Source: Flavobacteriales bacterium ALC-1
Lineage (GTDB): Bacteria > Bacteroidota > Bacteroidia > Flavobacteriales > Flavobacteriaceae
Direction: 5' to 3'
NCBI GenBank assembly: GCA_000171875.1
Contig: ABHI01000003.1
Location: 1 to 64,000 of the forward strand
DNA length: 64,000 nucleotides
The notes beneath the pieces were generated by a model, which saw nothing but the letters and a program-made list of their open reading frames with translations, did no database searches and was not told the origin of the DNA. Position 1 is the first letter of the stretch, and every line of letters begins with the position of its first letter. Position numbers and translations under genes: made by a program. Below are positions 9,085-19,020 of this stretch, in pieces.

Positions 9085-11498
9085 TAGTTACTTGGTGTTA
9101 AGGTTTGTGTACCGATAATTGCATCTGTAGCTGTATCGTTTTGTAAAAAGTTAAGGCTGTGATATTTGCCAGCTGCCCAATCATCTATAAAATTATCATA
9201 ATACTTACTTCCAGGATTTCCAGATTGTCCACCTGGATAAATACCTAAGGCAGTTGGTGGCGATGTCATTTCTACAATCATTCTCCAAGATGGGCCATGA
9301 TTTTCTGAGGTAGCATTTACAATGTTTCGGTCACCACCAATAGGTATATCAAAACGTGAAAATGCTGGTAGCGCTTGTAGTAAATGACCAGCATAAGTGC
9401 CTTTGTAATTTACCCATTTATAGTCTCCTTGTTCTCTTTTTATGGTATCTAATTTTTTAGCAGCTTCTTTAAAGGCTAATAAAAACAAGTCTTTAGCAGT
9501 TTCTGTTTTATCAGTTTTTACAATATCCATCAGCATATGATTACCATTATTTTTTAATAAGTTAATGGTTTGATAAGTAGAAGGTGCATCGAGTGCTGTG
9601 CTATCTAAATCAAATTCATCCCAAACCATCCAATACAATTTACCATACCATTGCCTCCAAATACTTGGACCAACTTCGTTGATATCGTTGTTAAATTTCC
9701 AAGCTTTCATTTCATTGTATATTACTTTTTCCTCATCTGTTAAAGAAGACGTATCCATATGTTTTAGCATATATGGTGTTAATTCTGATGCTTTAAGATT
9801 ATAATTATTGTTGTGCAAATCTTTAAAATCGTTTACACTAAATTTATCCTTAGAATTAAAGTAGTCGTTTATCACACGATTTCGGTAGGTTTCATAACCA
9901 TCATTAAATATATAATAAGGATAGTTTTCATCTACAGGATGCTGATTTGCAGAGCTTACAAAGCCACGTTCAGGATTTTTAGTATGTGCATTAAATTGTT
10001 GAGGAATGAAACTTTGCCAATCGTTTTCAGGCTTACTACCATCCATTAAAAACTTGCCTTGCCCTTCCCATTTATTTGGGAATTTTCCTTGAATCCACAA
10101 GGCAATATCACCTTGGGTAGATGCAAATACAAAATTCTGTGCTGGTGCATTCCAATATTTTAAAGCAGCAACATAATCGTCATAATTTTTACTCTTATTG
10201 AGTTCAATAAACGTCTTCTGATTATTGCCACCTTCGTGTCCAATCCATTTCATAGCATAACCAGATAATTGGTCATCAGATTTAAAGTTTTTGTCATAGA
10301 CTACAGGGCCATGATGTGTATAAAGTACAGAGTCTTTATAATTTTCTTTACCTTTTATTTTAATGTCTTCAACTCTTAGTGTAACATCTCGCCAATTGCC
10401 ATCATATTTATATTTTGTTCTATCATTGTTAAACTCTACTTTATACCAATCGATAACATCTCTAGTAGCATTGGTTTCTCCCCAAGCAATGTATTGATTA
10501 AATCCAGAAATAACACTCAAAGCACCAGGAATAGTAGCTCCAAAAGCATTGTGGTTTGGCGTGCTCAATTGCATTACAAACCAAATAGCAGGCATATTTA
10601 ATCCTAAATGCGGATCGTTAGCCAATATAGGGTTGCCAGTTGTAGATTTTGCCCCAGAAATAGCCCAATTGTTGCTACCATTATCTGGGTTAGGTTGTTC
10701 TATTGTCTCTCTAATGGTATCTAATACTGCTTTACTAGCAGGTAATGCGGTTTGAGGTACATCTATAAAACTCCAATCCGTTTCCTTTGGAATCACAGGA
10801 TCTGTAATATCGAAAAAATCTGGAAATAATAAATCAAAATTATCTTTACCAAAAAGTCTTAAGGCATTCGTTTTTTCTAAATCTTCATCTCCACCAGCTA
10901 ACATCTTCGTCATGTACATTAATAGTAAAGCTGTCTTTTTTGGTGACCATGCTTCTGGTTGATAATCCAATAACTTGTATTCTACAGGATAGTCTTTTGG
11001 GTCAAGTTGATCAATGTAAGCATTTACACCATCAGCATAATCTTGAATTAATGCTAGGGTTTCAGTATCATATTTTTCCATATATGCTATGGCCTGTTCT
11101 GCACCGTATCCCATACCACGACGACGCTCAGTTCTGTCGTAGTTTAAAGCATTTTTGCCAATGATTTCGGATAAACGTCCAGCAGATGCAAAGGTTTGAA
11201 ATTCTAACTGCCATAATCTGTGTTTTGCTGTGATATAACCCTGCGCTTTATAGAGATCACTTTCATTTTGAGCAAATACATGCGGAATGAGTTGCGCATC
11301 ATAATGAACTGTAACTTTATCTTTTAATTCAGGAATAGAAATCTCGCCAGTTACTGTTTCATCGGTTTCATTTTGCCAAACGCCTGTATAAGGATTAAGA
11401 AATTTTCCTATTGGAGGAATAGATCCAAATTTGGTGTTGAGAGCAAAAAATATACCTATAGTTAATACAAGGGACAGAATTAGTTTAAAATACTTCAT
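9084..11498 (-). CDS. Penicillin acylase family (Ntn-hydrolase, S45) protein
   Basis: A large (804 aa) exported Ntn hydrolase of the penicillin amidase/acyl-homoserine-lactone acylase type. It has an N-terminal hydrophobic anchor (about 5-21), then an alpha chain with DAQLIPHVFAQNESDLYKAQGY. The self-cleavage site and catalytic N-terminal serine of the beta chain are at GSNNWAISG (Ser275). The family-typical ANDPHLGLNMPAIWF and GFNQYIAWGETN follow. Such enzymes cleave amide bonds of beta-lactams, N-acyl-homoserine lactones or other acyl amides; the substrate here cannot be told. A small membrane-protein gene overlaps its end. Confidence 0.9.
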   Translation of the reverse strand: MKYFKLILSLVLTIGIFFALNTKFGSIPPIGKFLNPYTGVWQNETDETVTGEISIPELKDKVTVHYDAQLIPHVFAQNESDLYKAQGYITAKHRLWQLEFQTFASAGRLSEIIGKNALNYDRTERRRGMGYGAEQAIAYMEKYDTETLALIQDYADGVNAYIDQLDPKDYPVEYKLLDYQPEAWSPKKTALLLMYMTKMLAGGDEDLEKTNALRLFGKDNFDLLFPDFFDITDPVIPKETDWSFIDVPQTALPASKAVLDTIRETIEQPNPDNGSNNWAISGAKSTTGNPILANDPHLGLNMPAIWFVMQLSTPNHNAFGATIPGALSVISGFNQYIAWGETNATRDVIDWYKVEFNNDRTKYKYDGNWRDVTLRVEDIKIKGKENYKDSVLYTHHGPVVYDKNFKSDDQLSGYAMKWIGHEGGNNQKTFIELNKSKNYDDYVAALKYWNAPAQNFVFASTQGDIALWIQGKFPNKWEGQGKFLMDGSKPENDWQSFIPQQFNAHTKNPERGFVSSANQHPVDENYPYYIFNDGYETYRNRVINDYFNSKDKFSVNDFKDLHNNNYNLKASELTPYMLKHMDTSSLTDEEKVIYNEMKAWKFNNDINEVGPSIWRQWYGKLYWMVWDEFDLDSTALDAPSTYQTINLLKNNGNHMLMDIVKTDKTETAKDLFLLAFKEAAKKLDTIKREQGDYKWVNYKGTYAGHLLQALPAFSRFDIPIGGDRNIVNATSENHGPSWRMIVEMTSPPTALGIYPGGQSGNPGSKYYDNFIDDWAAGKYHSLNFLQNDTATDAIIGTQTLTPSN

Positions 11499-11597
11499 GA
11501 AGTGAAATTATTGTAGAATTTAAAAATACCAAAATATATGATATGGTTAATATGAATTTTTACTAAAGCTTTTTAGTTTATGTTTCATTTAGGACAT

Positions 11598-11894
11598 TTA
11601 CCTAAGTACTAATTTTTTTACAACTTCTTTTCCAATAGCTTCATTGAGCATTTTTATGATTTTTTCGTTGCCATAACTCAATTCTTCACGTAGTACACTA
11701 GAACTTAGCTGAACATAAAGTGTATTGTGCTTTAGCTCAATAGCTGTAGTATAATTATTAACACCATTGCCCATTAAATTGGCCCAAGCTTCACGGACAT
11801 CTACTTTATCTAAACCCGATTGTAAATTATTGGTTTTTACAAACTCTTTTAGAATATCTTCAATAGGTTGATTATCGTTATTTCGTTTTGCCAT
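11598..11894 (-). CDS. DUF721 (DciA-like) protein
   Basis: A 98-residue member of the DUF721 family, recognised from REAWANLMG followed by the strand pair around IELKHNTLYVQLSSSVLREELSY and the C-terminal NEAIGKEVVKKLVLR. DUF721 includes DciA, which interacts with the replicative helicase DnaB in bacteria without DnaC. The gene follows recF by one small gene in the same direction, a placement DUF721 genes often show. The DciA role is inferred from family and context, not from a diagnostic residue. Confidence 0.8.
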   Translation of the reverse strand: MAKRNNDNQPIEDILKEFVKTNNLQSGLDKVDVREAWANLMGNGVNNYTTAIELKHNTLYVQLSSSVLREELSYGNEKIIKMLNEAIGKEVVKKLVLR

Positions 11895-11926
11895 CTCAGT
11901 TGCCGCGAAAGCGGTAATCTTTTAAA

Positions 11927-12349
11927 TTATTCTATATCTAATTTTATAGAATTATAACGTTTATATAAATATATAGTTTTGTTTTTGTTTGCAATTCGAA
12001 GTTCTTCTGGTGATGCTTCTAAAACGGTTTCTTTCCATTTCGCATAAGGAGTAGAATAATAAATGTTTAAACTGTCATTTTCAATTTTTACCACTAAAGA
12101 TTCTACATCGTCAGAAGTAAAATAGGTATCATTAATGCCTGGTTTTAACTTTTTTCTAAAACCTTGTAAACTATCATTAAGACTTATGTAGTCAATAGTT
12201 TCATTAAACTTATAAACTTTAGATGTACCATCTGGCATAAACACTTCCGTAATCTCCCAATAGCCTTCAATATGTTCAATGTAAGTTTCAGGGTTTTTAG
12301 AACAGCTTGTTAAGCTAAATGCTATTAATATGAAAAGTATGTTTTTCAT
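11927..12349 (-). CDS. Lipoprotein of unknown function between recF and DUF721
   Basis: A 140-residue lipoprotein with signal [17 protein letters not shown] (lipobox LTSC). The mature part starts with [22 protein letters not shown] and keeps a strand-rich pattern resembling small lipocalin-like Bacteroidota lipoproteins. The start overlaps the recF stop by 4 bases (ATGA), so it is translationally coupled to a DNA-repair gene although it acts in the envelope. No known function. Confidence 0.7.
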   Translation of the reverse strand: MKNILFILIAFSLTSCSKNPETYIEHIEGYWEITEVFMPDGTSKVYKFNETIDYISLNDSLQGFRKKLKPGINDTYFTSDDVESLVVKIENDSLNIYYSTPYAKWKETVLEASPEELRIANKNKTIYLYKRYNSIKLDIE

Positions 12350-13425
12350 AATTTGAAAATTTTATACGATTGATGAATTTGCTTTATAACATTCTCTGTG
12401 CGTTCTGCATGTGTATCACTAATAAAAATCTGACCAAAATGCTCATCATCTACTAAGCTAATAATTTGTGCCACTCTATTTTCATCAAGCTTATCAAAAA
12501 TATCATCTAAAAGTAGAATAGGTGAGACACCACTTTGTTGCTTTATAAAATCAAATTGTGCCAACTTCAATGCAATTAAAAATGATTTTTGCTGTCCTTG
12601 ACTACCGAATTTTTTGATTGGAAAACTATCTATCAAAAACATCAAGTCATCCTTGTGCGTACCAACACTTGTGTATTGTAAAGTCTTATCTTTATTGATA
12701 TTGTTGTTTAATAAATCTTCTAATTTACCTTCAAATAAATCACTTTTATAATTTAAATCTATAGACTCTTTACTTTGACTAATAGCTTCGTAGCGTTCCT
12801 TGAATATGGGAATAAAAATTTTTAAAAAAGCATCTCTTTTTTTGAAAATTTCAGTGCCGTAAGTATGAAGCTGCTCATTGTAAATTGTAAGTGTATCTCT
12901 ATTAAATGTATTGTTCAATGCAAAGTATTTGAGTAAAGCATTACGTTGTGATAATACCTTATTATAACTAATGAGCTCAATTAGATAGGTTTTGTCACTT
13001 TGTGAAATAACACTATCAATAAATTTTCGTCGTGTATCACTACCTTCAATAATTAAGTCGCGATCTGCAGGAGATATTATAACTAGGGGTATAAACCCAA
13101 TATGTTCACTAAATTTTTCATAAGCCTTACCATTGCGTTTAATGATTTTTTTTTGTCCACGTTTTAGTGAAACTATAATTTTTTCAACACGTTCATTTTT
13201 AGTAAAATTACCATCCACAACAAAAAACTCTGCATTGTGATTAATATTTTGAAGCGCAATTGGGTTAAAGTAACTTTTTCCAAAAGCTAGATGGTAAATG
13301 GCATCTAAAGCATTGGTTTTTCCGACGCCATTGGCGCCAACAAAACAATTGATTTTAGCGTCGAAATCGAAAACTTGGCTTTCAAAATTTTTATAATTAA
13401 CTAAAGATAGTGTGTTGAGATTCAT
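12346..13425 (-). CDS. recF: DNA replication and repair protein RecF
   Basis: SMC-like ATPase that loads RecA at gaps together with RecO and RecR. Walker A is GANGVGKT (30-37); the ABC signature is seen as [18 protein letters not shown], and Walker B as [16 protein letters not shown] near the C-terminus. The length of 359 is normal. The family feature [20 protein letters not shown] is present in the middle. It is the first gene of a three-gene minus-strand unit (recF, lipoprotein, DUF721) and is divergent from the TPR membrane protein. Confidence 0.95.
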   Translation of the reverse strand: MNLNTLSLVNYKNFESQVFDFDAKINCFVGANGVGKTNALDAIYHLAFGKSYFNPIALQNINHNAEFFVVDGNFTKNERVEKIIVSLKRGQKKIIKRNGKAYEKFSEHIGFIPLVIISPADRDLIIEGSDTRRKFIDSVISQSDKTYLIELISYNKVLSQRNALLKYFALNNTFNRDTLTIYNEQLHTYGTEIFKKRDAFLKIFIPIFKERYEAISQSKESIDLNYKSDLFEGKLEDLLNNNINKDKTLQYTSVGTHKDDLMFLIDSFPIKKFGSQGQQKSFLIALKLAQFDFIKQQSGVSPILLLDDIFDKLDENRVAQIISLVDDEHFGQIFISDTHAERTENVIKQIHQSYKIFKL

Positions 13426-13533
13426 ATAAATTTAATGGTTTGCCTAATTTTAGGACTATGGCAAAGCATTTTATCTGTCAAAAATTATTCAAAAATAACA
13501 AATAAATAGGCTTTTAAATCCCAATAAAAATTT

Positions 13534-13541
13534 TATTTTTG
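13534..13541 (+). promoter_or_regulatory. -7 box TATTTTTG before the TPR gene
   Basis: Exact TAnnTTTG match 25 bases before the ATG at 13566. The leader would be about 15-20 bases. A frame extension of the TPR gene upstream to 13539 would start inside this box, which argues for the ATG at 13566. Confidence 0.55.
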
Positions 13542-13565
13542 CGCACGCATAATTATAGACAAGAT

Positions 13566-14330
13566 ATGGCTACATATAAGAAAAGAGGCTACAAACCAAA
13601 AACGAAAAAAGAGAAGGAAGAAGTTGTTGAGGAAAACTCAACTACAGCTGAGGTATTTAATACTTTAGACGAAGGAGCTTCTAGAACAGAGGAGTGGGTA
13701 GTTAAAAACCAAAAATATATCATTGGTATCATTGGAATTGCTGCGATAGCTGTTTTAGGGTATTTGGGTTACAATAAATTTGTAGCTGAGCCAGGCCAAA
13801 AAGATGCAATGAACGAAATGTACACTGCTAAAAAATATTTTGATGATGCTGTTAGTGGTATTTCTTCAGATTCACTTTACAGAATGGCTTTAGAAGGTGG
13901 TGAAGGTAAGTATGGTATGGTAGATATTGCTAAAGAATATAGCGGTTCACCTGCAGCTAATCTCGCAAATTATTATGCTGGTATGTCTTATTTGAATTTA
14001 AAAGATTACCAAAATGCTATTGCTTATTTAGATGAATTTTCTAGTGATGATAAGATGTTAGGCCCAATAGCTAAAGGCGGTATTGGAGATGCATTTGTAC
14101 AATTAGAACAATTAGACAAAGGTTTAGAGTATTACGAAAAAGCATTTAAAGCTAATGTAAATGACTTTACTACACCAATGTATTTAATGAAAGCTGCTCG
14201 TGTTGCTATAGATTTAGGACAGAATGATAAAGCTTTAGGTTATTTAAAACGTATAAAATCCGAATTTACAACCTCTACTGAATTTGCTCAAGTAGATGTA
14301 CTTATCGGACAAGTAGAAGCAAGCTTATAG
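13566..14330 (+). CDS. Membrane-anchored TPR protein
   Basis: A 254-residue protein with a charged N-terminal tail (KKRGYKPKTKKEKEE), one membrane span (about YIIGIIGIAAIAVLGYLGY) and a periplasm-facing TPR region. TPR-like helices are seen at AANLANYYAGMSYLNLKDYQ, at AFVQLEQLDKGLEYYEKAF and at KAARVAIDLGQNDKALGYLK. The arrangement resembles YfgM-type proteins that help secreted proteins fold near SecYEG, but no specific marker is present. It is followed two bases later by ribH. Confidence 0.75.
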   Translation: MATYKKRGYKPKTKKEKEEVVEENSTTAEVFNTLDEGASRTEEWVVKNQKYIIGIIGIAAIAVLGYLGYNKFVAEPGQKDAMNEMYTAKKYFDDAVSGISSDSLYRMALEGGEGKYGMVDIAKEYSGSPAANLANYYAGMSYLNLKDYQNAIAYLDEFSSDDKMLGPIAKGGIGDAFVQLEQLDKGLEYYEKAFKANVNDFTTPMYLMKAARVAIDLGQNDKALGYLKRIKSEFTTSTEFAQVDVLIGQVEASL

Positions 14331-14332
14331 AT

Positions 14333-14839
14333 ATGGCTACTGCAAATCATAATTTATCGAACTACGATAAAACAACAATCCCAAACGCGAAAGACTTTCG
14401 GTTTGGGATTGTTGTTTCTGAGTGGAATGATAAAATAACGGAAGGCTTATGGCAAGGTGCTTTTGATGCACTAATGGATTGTGGAGCAGTTAAAGAAAAT
14501 ATTGTGCGTTGGAATGTGCCAGGTACTTTTGAATTGACTTATGGTGCAGCCCGAATGAGTAAAAGTATCTATGCCGATTCTGGAATGCTTGATGCTATTA
14601 TTGTTATTGGTTGTGTAATTCAAGGAGAAACCAAGCATTTTGATTTTGTTTGCGAAGGAGTTACTCAAGGCATAAAAGACCTTAATCTTAAAGGAGATAT
14701 TCCTGTAATTTTCTGTGTGCTTACTGATAACACGATGCAACAATCTATTGACCGTTCTGGCGGTAAGCATGGTAATAAAGGCACAGAAGCTGCAATTACT
14801 GCCATCAAAATGGCTAACCTTAGACGACAGACAAAATAG
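14333..14839 (+). CDS. ribH: 6,7-dimethyl-8-ribityllumazine synthase
   Basis: Penultimate enzyme of riboflavin synthesis; it condenses the pyrimidine intermediate with dihydroxybutanone phosphate. The family pattern is complete: FGIVVSEWNDKITEGL (substrate loop), VPGTFELTYGA, IVIGCVIQGETKHFDFVC with catalytic His102, and FCVLTDNTMQQSIDRSGG. The length of 168 is typical. It follows the TPR membrane gene by 2 bases, so the two share a transcript. No other rib gene is near. Confidence 0.95.
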   Translation: MATANHNLSNYDKTTIPNAKDFRFGIVVSEWNDKITEGLWQGAFDALMDCGAVKENIVRWNVPGTFELTYGAARMSKSIYADSGMLDAIIVIGCVIQGETKHFDFVCEGVTQGIKDLNLKGDIPVIFCVLTDNTMQQSIDRSGGKHGNKGTEAAITAIKMANLRRQTK

Positions 14840-14974
14840 TTTTCAGTTTAGACTTCAATTTCATTTTCAATTAATGGCATCCTTTTTGTTAATAATTTTA
14901 AGGAATCCTTAAGCATTATTTACTTGTATTTTCAGTATTTTTGAGATACATCGAGATTAATTATATAAGTCAAT

Positions 14975-15202
14975 TTGTTTAATCAAAGAAAAAATAAAAG
15001 GTTTAGTTATAAGCCTCGTTTTAAGGATTCTAATTCCGATAACTATCGGGAAGAGTCGAAAAACGACTTGGAAGCGAAATGGAATAAAATGAGAGGTAAT
15101 ACTAAACGTCGAGGAAGTATATTAACGTCATTACCTGTATTAATTATATTCTTAGTATCGCTTTTTGTTTTAATTTATATCCTTAACGGATATATTAAAT
15201 AA
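14975..15202 (+). CDS. Small single-span membrane protein, paralogue 1 (TTG start)
   Basis: A 75-residue protein with a basic cytosolic head containing RKNKRFSYKPR and a C-terminal membrane span (about 52-72). The only in-frame start that keeps the conserved head is TTG at 14975, because an in-frame TAA lies three codons upstream; the next ATG would remove half the protein. The same head motif (RNKRFNYTPR) and C-terminal span occur in the next gene, so the two are tandem paralogues. Function unknown. Confidence 0.65.
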   Translation: MFNQRKNKRFSYKPRFKDSNSDNYREESKNDLEAKWNKMRGNTKRRGSILTSLPVLIIFLVSLFVLIYILNGYIK

Positions 15203-15209
15203 TAGTATT

Positions 15210-15515
15210 ATGGGGCCAATAAAGTTTACTTTAATTAAAAGATTACCAAGAAATAAAAGGTTTAACTATACACCAAGATATTATAAAGGTAAAGAGGATA
15301 TAAATGAATCACAATACGCAACAAAGTTTGATGCTTATGCTGATACCTACAATAAAAATGATTTTTCAGGGCAATGGCATGAGAATAGAATAAGTAATAG
15401 AACTAGAAATAATTCTGGATTCAATAAAACGATTTATGTTTTAATAGCAATCTTTGTTTTAATCTTTCTCTATATTATAGATTTCGATTTGTCTATTTTC
15501 TCTCTTAAAAACTAA
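15210..15515 (+). CDS. Small single-span membrane protein, paralogue 2
   Basis: A 101-residue protein with RNKRFNYTPRYYKGK in its basic N-terminal half, a hydrophilic centre and a C-terminal hydrophobic span (about 74-92). It lies 7 bases after paralogue 1, and its stop overlaps the first base of mutL. It is therefore in one transcript with the mismatch-repair gene. No function is known; retention of the RNKRFxYxPR motif in both copies suggests a binding site on the cytosolic side. Confidence 0.65.
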   Translation: MGPIKFTLIKRLPRNKRFNYTPRYYKGKEDINESQYATKFDAYADTYNKNDFSGQWHENRISNRTRNNSGFNKTIYVLIAIFVLIFLYIIDFDLSIFSLKN

Positions 15516-17365
15516 TGACAGATATTATACAACTTTTACCAGATCATGTTGCCAATCAAATTGCAGCAGGTGAGGTGGTACAACGACCAGCTTCTGTAGT
15601 TAAAGAGTTATTAGAAAATGCAATTGATGCAGGTGCTACAGAAATAAAACTCATTATTAAAGATGCTGGTAAAACACTTGTACAAGTTATTGATAATGGA
15701 AAAGGGATGAGTGTCACTGATGCGCGTTTAAGTTTTGAGCGCCATGCCACTTCAAAAATAAAATCTGCAGAAGATTTATTTCAATTGAATACTAAAGGGT
15801 TTAGAGGTGAAGCTTTGGCGAGTATTGCAGCGATTGCACATGTAGAATTAAAAACTAAACGACCAGAAGACGAACTTGGAACTGCTATAGAAATTGAAGG
15901 CAGTACCGTAAAGTCTCAAGAGGTTTCAGTAACACCTTCAGGAACTTCAGTTGCAGTAAAAAACTTATTTTTTAATATTCCTGCTAGACGAAACTTCTTA
16001 AAGTCCGATACCGTAGAGTTGAGACATATTACAGATGAATTCCATCGTGTGGCTTTAGCACATCCCAATATAGCCTTTGTGTTTTACCATAACGGAAGCG
16101 ATCTTTTTAATGTAACAAGTGAAAATTATAGACAACGTGTAGTACATATTTTTGGGACTAAAACTAATGAGAAGTTAGTGCCAGTTGAAGAAGAAACCGA
16201 AGTGTTAAAAATTTCAGGATTTGTAGGTAAACCTGAGTTTTCAAAAAAGACAAAGTCTGAACAGTTCTTTTTTGTTAACCAACGTTTTATAAAAAGTCCT
16301 TATCTTAATCATGCTATCAATGCGGCCTTTGAGGGTCTATTGAAAGATGGTTATCATCCAAGCTATTTTTTGAACCTTACTGTTGACCCCAAAACGATTG
16401 ACATCAATATTCATCCAACAAAAACAGAAATCAAATTTGATGATGAACATACGCTTTATGCTATTTTACGCTCAGCGGTTAAGCATAGTTTAGGTCAGTT
16501 TAATATTGCTCCGATTTTAGATTTTGAACAGCAGAGTAATTTCAATACGCCTTATAATTATAAAGACAAAACAGCTTCTTCTCCAGCTATTGAAGTAGAT
16601 AGTGATTTTAATCCCTTTTCGGAAGGAGCAAATGGAAGCCGAAAACAAAGCACAAGCTTTAAACAAGCTCCTGCTGACTCTTGGGAAGGTTTGTATGTTG
16701 GTTTAGAGTCTAAAAGCAATAATTCTGAAAGTGATTTTAGTCAAGTAACGTTTGAAAGTGATGCAAAGAATGAATCGATGTTTACGGATTCGTCAATTGA
16801 AACCACTAAAACAACTTTTCAATTACAGCAAAAATATATAGTGAGTACCCTAAAATCTGGAATGCTTGTTATTGATCAAAATAGAGCGCACCAACGTATT
16901 TTATATGAAAGCTTCTTAAAGCATATAACAATTAAAGAAGCTACGAGCCAACAATTATTGTTTCCGTTGCAATTGCATTTTACGCCTAATGAAACTAAAA
17001 TCATCGACGGTTTAAAATTAGATTTAGAGCATACAGGATTTGTGTTTTCAGAATTAAATGACAAAGAAATTACAATTACTGGAGTACCAGTTGGCGTGCC
17101 TGAAAGTGAAGTGTCTATCATTTTAGAACAATTGATCAGTGATGTAGAGAATGAAGTGCCAGATGCTAATTTTAGTGTAGCAGATTTATTAGCAAAATCT
17201 ATGGCAAAGAGTTTAGCTATTAAAAACGGGCAATCATTAAATAGTACAGAACAAGAACATATGGTAAATAGTTTGTTTGCCTGTAAGGAACCCAATGTAT
17301 CACCAACCAATAGACCAACGTTTATTACGATGGCAGTTGGTGATATTGAAAAGAAATTTATGTAA
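15515..17365 (+). CDS. mutL: DNA mismatch repair protein MutL
   Basis: Mismatch-repair coordinator with an N-terminal GHKL ATPase: ELLENAIDAGATEI (about 31-44), DNGKGM and FRGEALASI. A transducer domain follows, and the C-terminal dimerisation domain starts after a hydrophilic linker (about 345-430). In endonuclease-type MutL the C-terminal domain has DQHA(x)2E(x)4E and a CPHGRP motif. Here the equivalents read DQNRAHQRILYE (about 453-464) and SPTNRPT (about 595-601), so the metal-site residues are not conserved. The length of 616 is normal. Confidence 0.94.
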   Translation: MTDIIQLLPDHVANQIAAGEVVQRPASVVKELLENAIDAGATEIKLIIKDAGKTLVQVIDNGKGMSVTDARLSFERHATSKIKSAEDLFQLNTKGFRGEALASIAAIAHVELKTKRPEDELGTAIEIEGSTVKSQEVSVTPSGTSVAVKNLFFNIPARRNFLKSDTVELRHITDEFHRVALAHPNIAFVFYHNGSDLFNVTSENYRQRVVHIFGTKTNEKLVPVEEETEVLKISGFVGKPEFSKKTKSEQFFFVNQRFIKSPYLNHAINAAFEGLLKDGYHPSYFLNLTVDPKTIDINIHPTKTEIKFDDEHTLYAILRSAVKHSLGQFNIAPILDFEQQSNFNTPYNYKDKTASSPAIEVDSDFNPFSEGANGSRKQSTSFKQAPADSWEGLYVGLESKSNNSESDFSQVTFESDAKNESMFTDSSIETTKTTFQLQQKYIVSTLKSGMLVIDQNRAHQRILYESFLKHITIKEATSQQLLFPLQLHFTPNETKIIDGLKLDLEHTGFVFSELNDKEITITGVPVGVPESEVSIILEQLISDVENEVPDANFSVADLLAKSMAKSLAIKNGQSLNSTEQEHMVNSLFACKEPNVSPTNRPTFITMAVGDIEKKFM

Positions 17366-17368
17366 TAT

Positions 17369-18125
17369 ATGAGACTAGGAATTACAGATGCTGTAAAGCA
17401 TTTAATTATTATTAATGTTGTGGTATTCATAGGTACGGTTACCATTGGTAATGGCCAATCTTTTTACACTTGGTTTTCTTTTTACTTTCCTATGAGTGAG
17501 ATGTTTCAACCTTGGCAGGTTTTAACGCATATGTTTATGCATGGAGACCAATCTCATCTCTTTTTTAATATGCTATTGTTATTTTTTATTGGCGTACTTG
17601 TAGAAAGAATTTTAGGAACGAAAAAGTTCTTATTTGTATATATTTCTTCGGGATTAGGCGCAGTACTATTAACATTTTTAGTTTCGTATATACAATTTAC
17701 CTTGTCTATTAGCGAATTGATTTCGGCAGGATTTAACGAAGCACAAATTTATGATACTTTAAAATCAGGTATGTATAATTTACAGTGGGAAGCTTTATTA
17801 AGTGAGAGAAGTTTTAAGCATCTTGTAGGGAATTATAATAGCACTATGGTGGGAGCATCTGGTGCAATTATGGGCATATTGGCAGCCCTTGGCTTAATGA
17901 TGCCTAACAGAGAGATACATCTTATATTTCCTCCAATTAGATTGAAAATCAAATATTTAGTTGTAGGAATGATTGGTTCAGATTTTATTAGTATGTTTTT
18001 GACAGGTACTCCTTTATTAGGGCATAGTAATACAGCCTATACAGCTCATGTTGGGGGCGCTATTACTGGTGCTATAATTATACTTTATTGGAAAAAAAAC
18101 AGCATGGATAAATACCGTTGGAATT
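17369..18125 (+). CDS. Rhomboid family intramembrane serine protease 1
   Basis: A polytopic rhomboid of 252 residues. The catalytic serine lies in GASGAIMG (Ser164) and the partner histidine in TAHVGGAITG (His227). The first span is followed by LTHMFMHGDQSHLFFNMLLL, the usual rhomboid HxxxN region. It begins three bases after mutL and its stop shares bases with the ATG of the second rhomboid (TAATG). Substrates of bacterial rhomboids are mostly unknown. The longer loop between the second and third spans (about 108-155) is unusual. Confidence 0.88.
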
Positions 18126-18126
18126 A

Positions 18127-19011
18127 ATGAATTTAAGTGATAAAATAAATATTAAACTTACTAATTTTTCAATATTTGAAAAGTATATCCTTATAAACTG
18201 TTTGGTTTTTGCTGTAATATCTATAACAAATGCTTTATACTTTTTATTTACCGATCAACATTTAACATTTTTCTATAACTATATAGCATTGCCAGAAGAT
18301 GTTTCTAAATTTCTAACAAGACCATGGACCATATTTACATATTTCTTTACTCATTTTGGGTTTAGACACTTGTTCTATAATATCATTGGACTTTATTTTT
18401 TTGGTAGAATATTCATGACATTTTATGATAGCAAGCAATTTATAAAGCATTACCTCCTGGGAGGAATTTTTGCAGGTTTTATATTTATAATCTCCTATAA
18501 TATATTTCCAGCATTGATAAATAAACAGACAGTATTAATCGGTGCTTCTGCTTCAGTATTTTCTGTTTTATTTGGTGCTACTGCTACTAATCCTAATTTT
18601 AATTTCAATCTTTTTGGAGTATTACAAATACGATTATGGGTAATTTCTTCATTATATACCTTATTATTTATATCTACACTCCCATATGCTAATTCTGGTG
18701 GTGAGTTGGCACATTTAGGCGGTGCATTTTTTGGATATTTTTACGCATTGCAATTAAAAAAAGGAAAAGATATTGGAGCAGGATTTGAACGCTTAATGGA
18801 TAAGGTTGTAAGTTGGTTTCAGCCAAAATCGAGTTTAAAAACAGTTCACCGAAAAAAAGGAAAAAGAGAATATGCTGGTAAGACTAAAGACGAATTTAAT
18901 ACGTTTAATAATCAGAAAAAGATAGATTTAATTCTCGATAAAATCAGTAAAAGTGGTTACGAGAGTTTAACAGCAGAAGAGAAGGAATTTCTTTTTAAAA
19001 CTGGTAAATAA
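18127..19011 (+). CDS. Rhomboid family intramembrane serine protease 2
   Basis: Second rhomboid in tandem (294 aa from the ATG at 18127). It has the HxxxN region HFGFRHLFYNIIGLYFFG, the serine motif as GASASVFSV (GASA rather than GxSG) and the histidine in LAHLGGAFFGY, so the dyad is present. A basic cytosolic tail of about 80 residues follows the last span, ending in the sequence around TAEEKEFLFKTGK that is common behind Bacteroidota rhomboids. It is translationally coupled to rhomboid 1. Confidence 0.88.
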   Translation: MNLSDKINIKLTNFSIFEKYILINCLVFAVISITNALYFLFTDQHLTFFYNYIALPEDVSKFLTRPWTIFTYFFTHFGFRHLFYNIIGLYFFGRIFMTFYDSKQFIKHYLLGGIFAGFIFIISYNIFPALINKQTVLIGASASVFSVLFGATATNPNFNFNLFGVLQIRLWVISSLYTLLFISTLPYANSGGELAHLGGAFFGYFYALQLKKGKDIGAGFERLMDKVVSWFQPKSSLKTVHRKKGKREYAGKTKDEFNTFNNQKKIDLILDKISKSGYESLTAEEKEFLFKTGK

Positions 19012-19020
19012 CATAGTATA

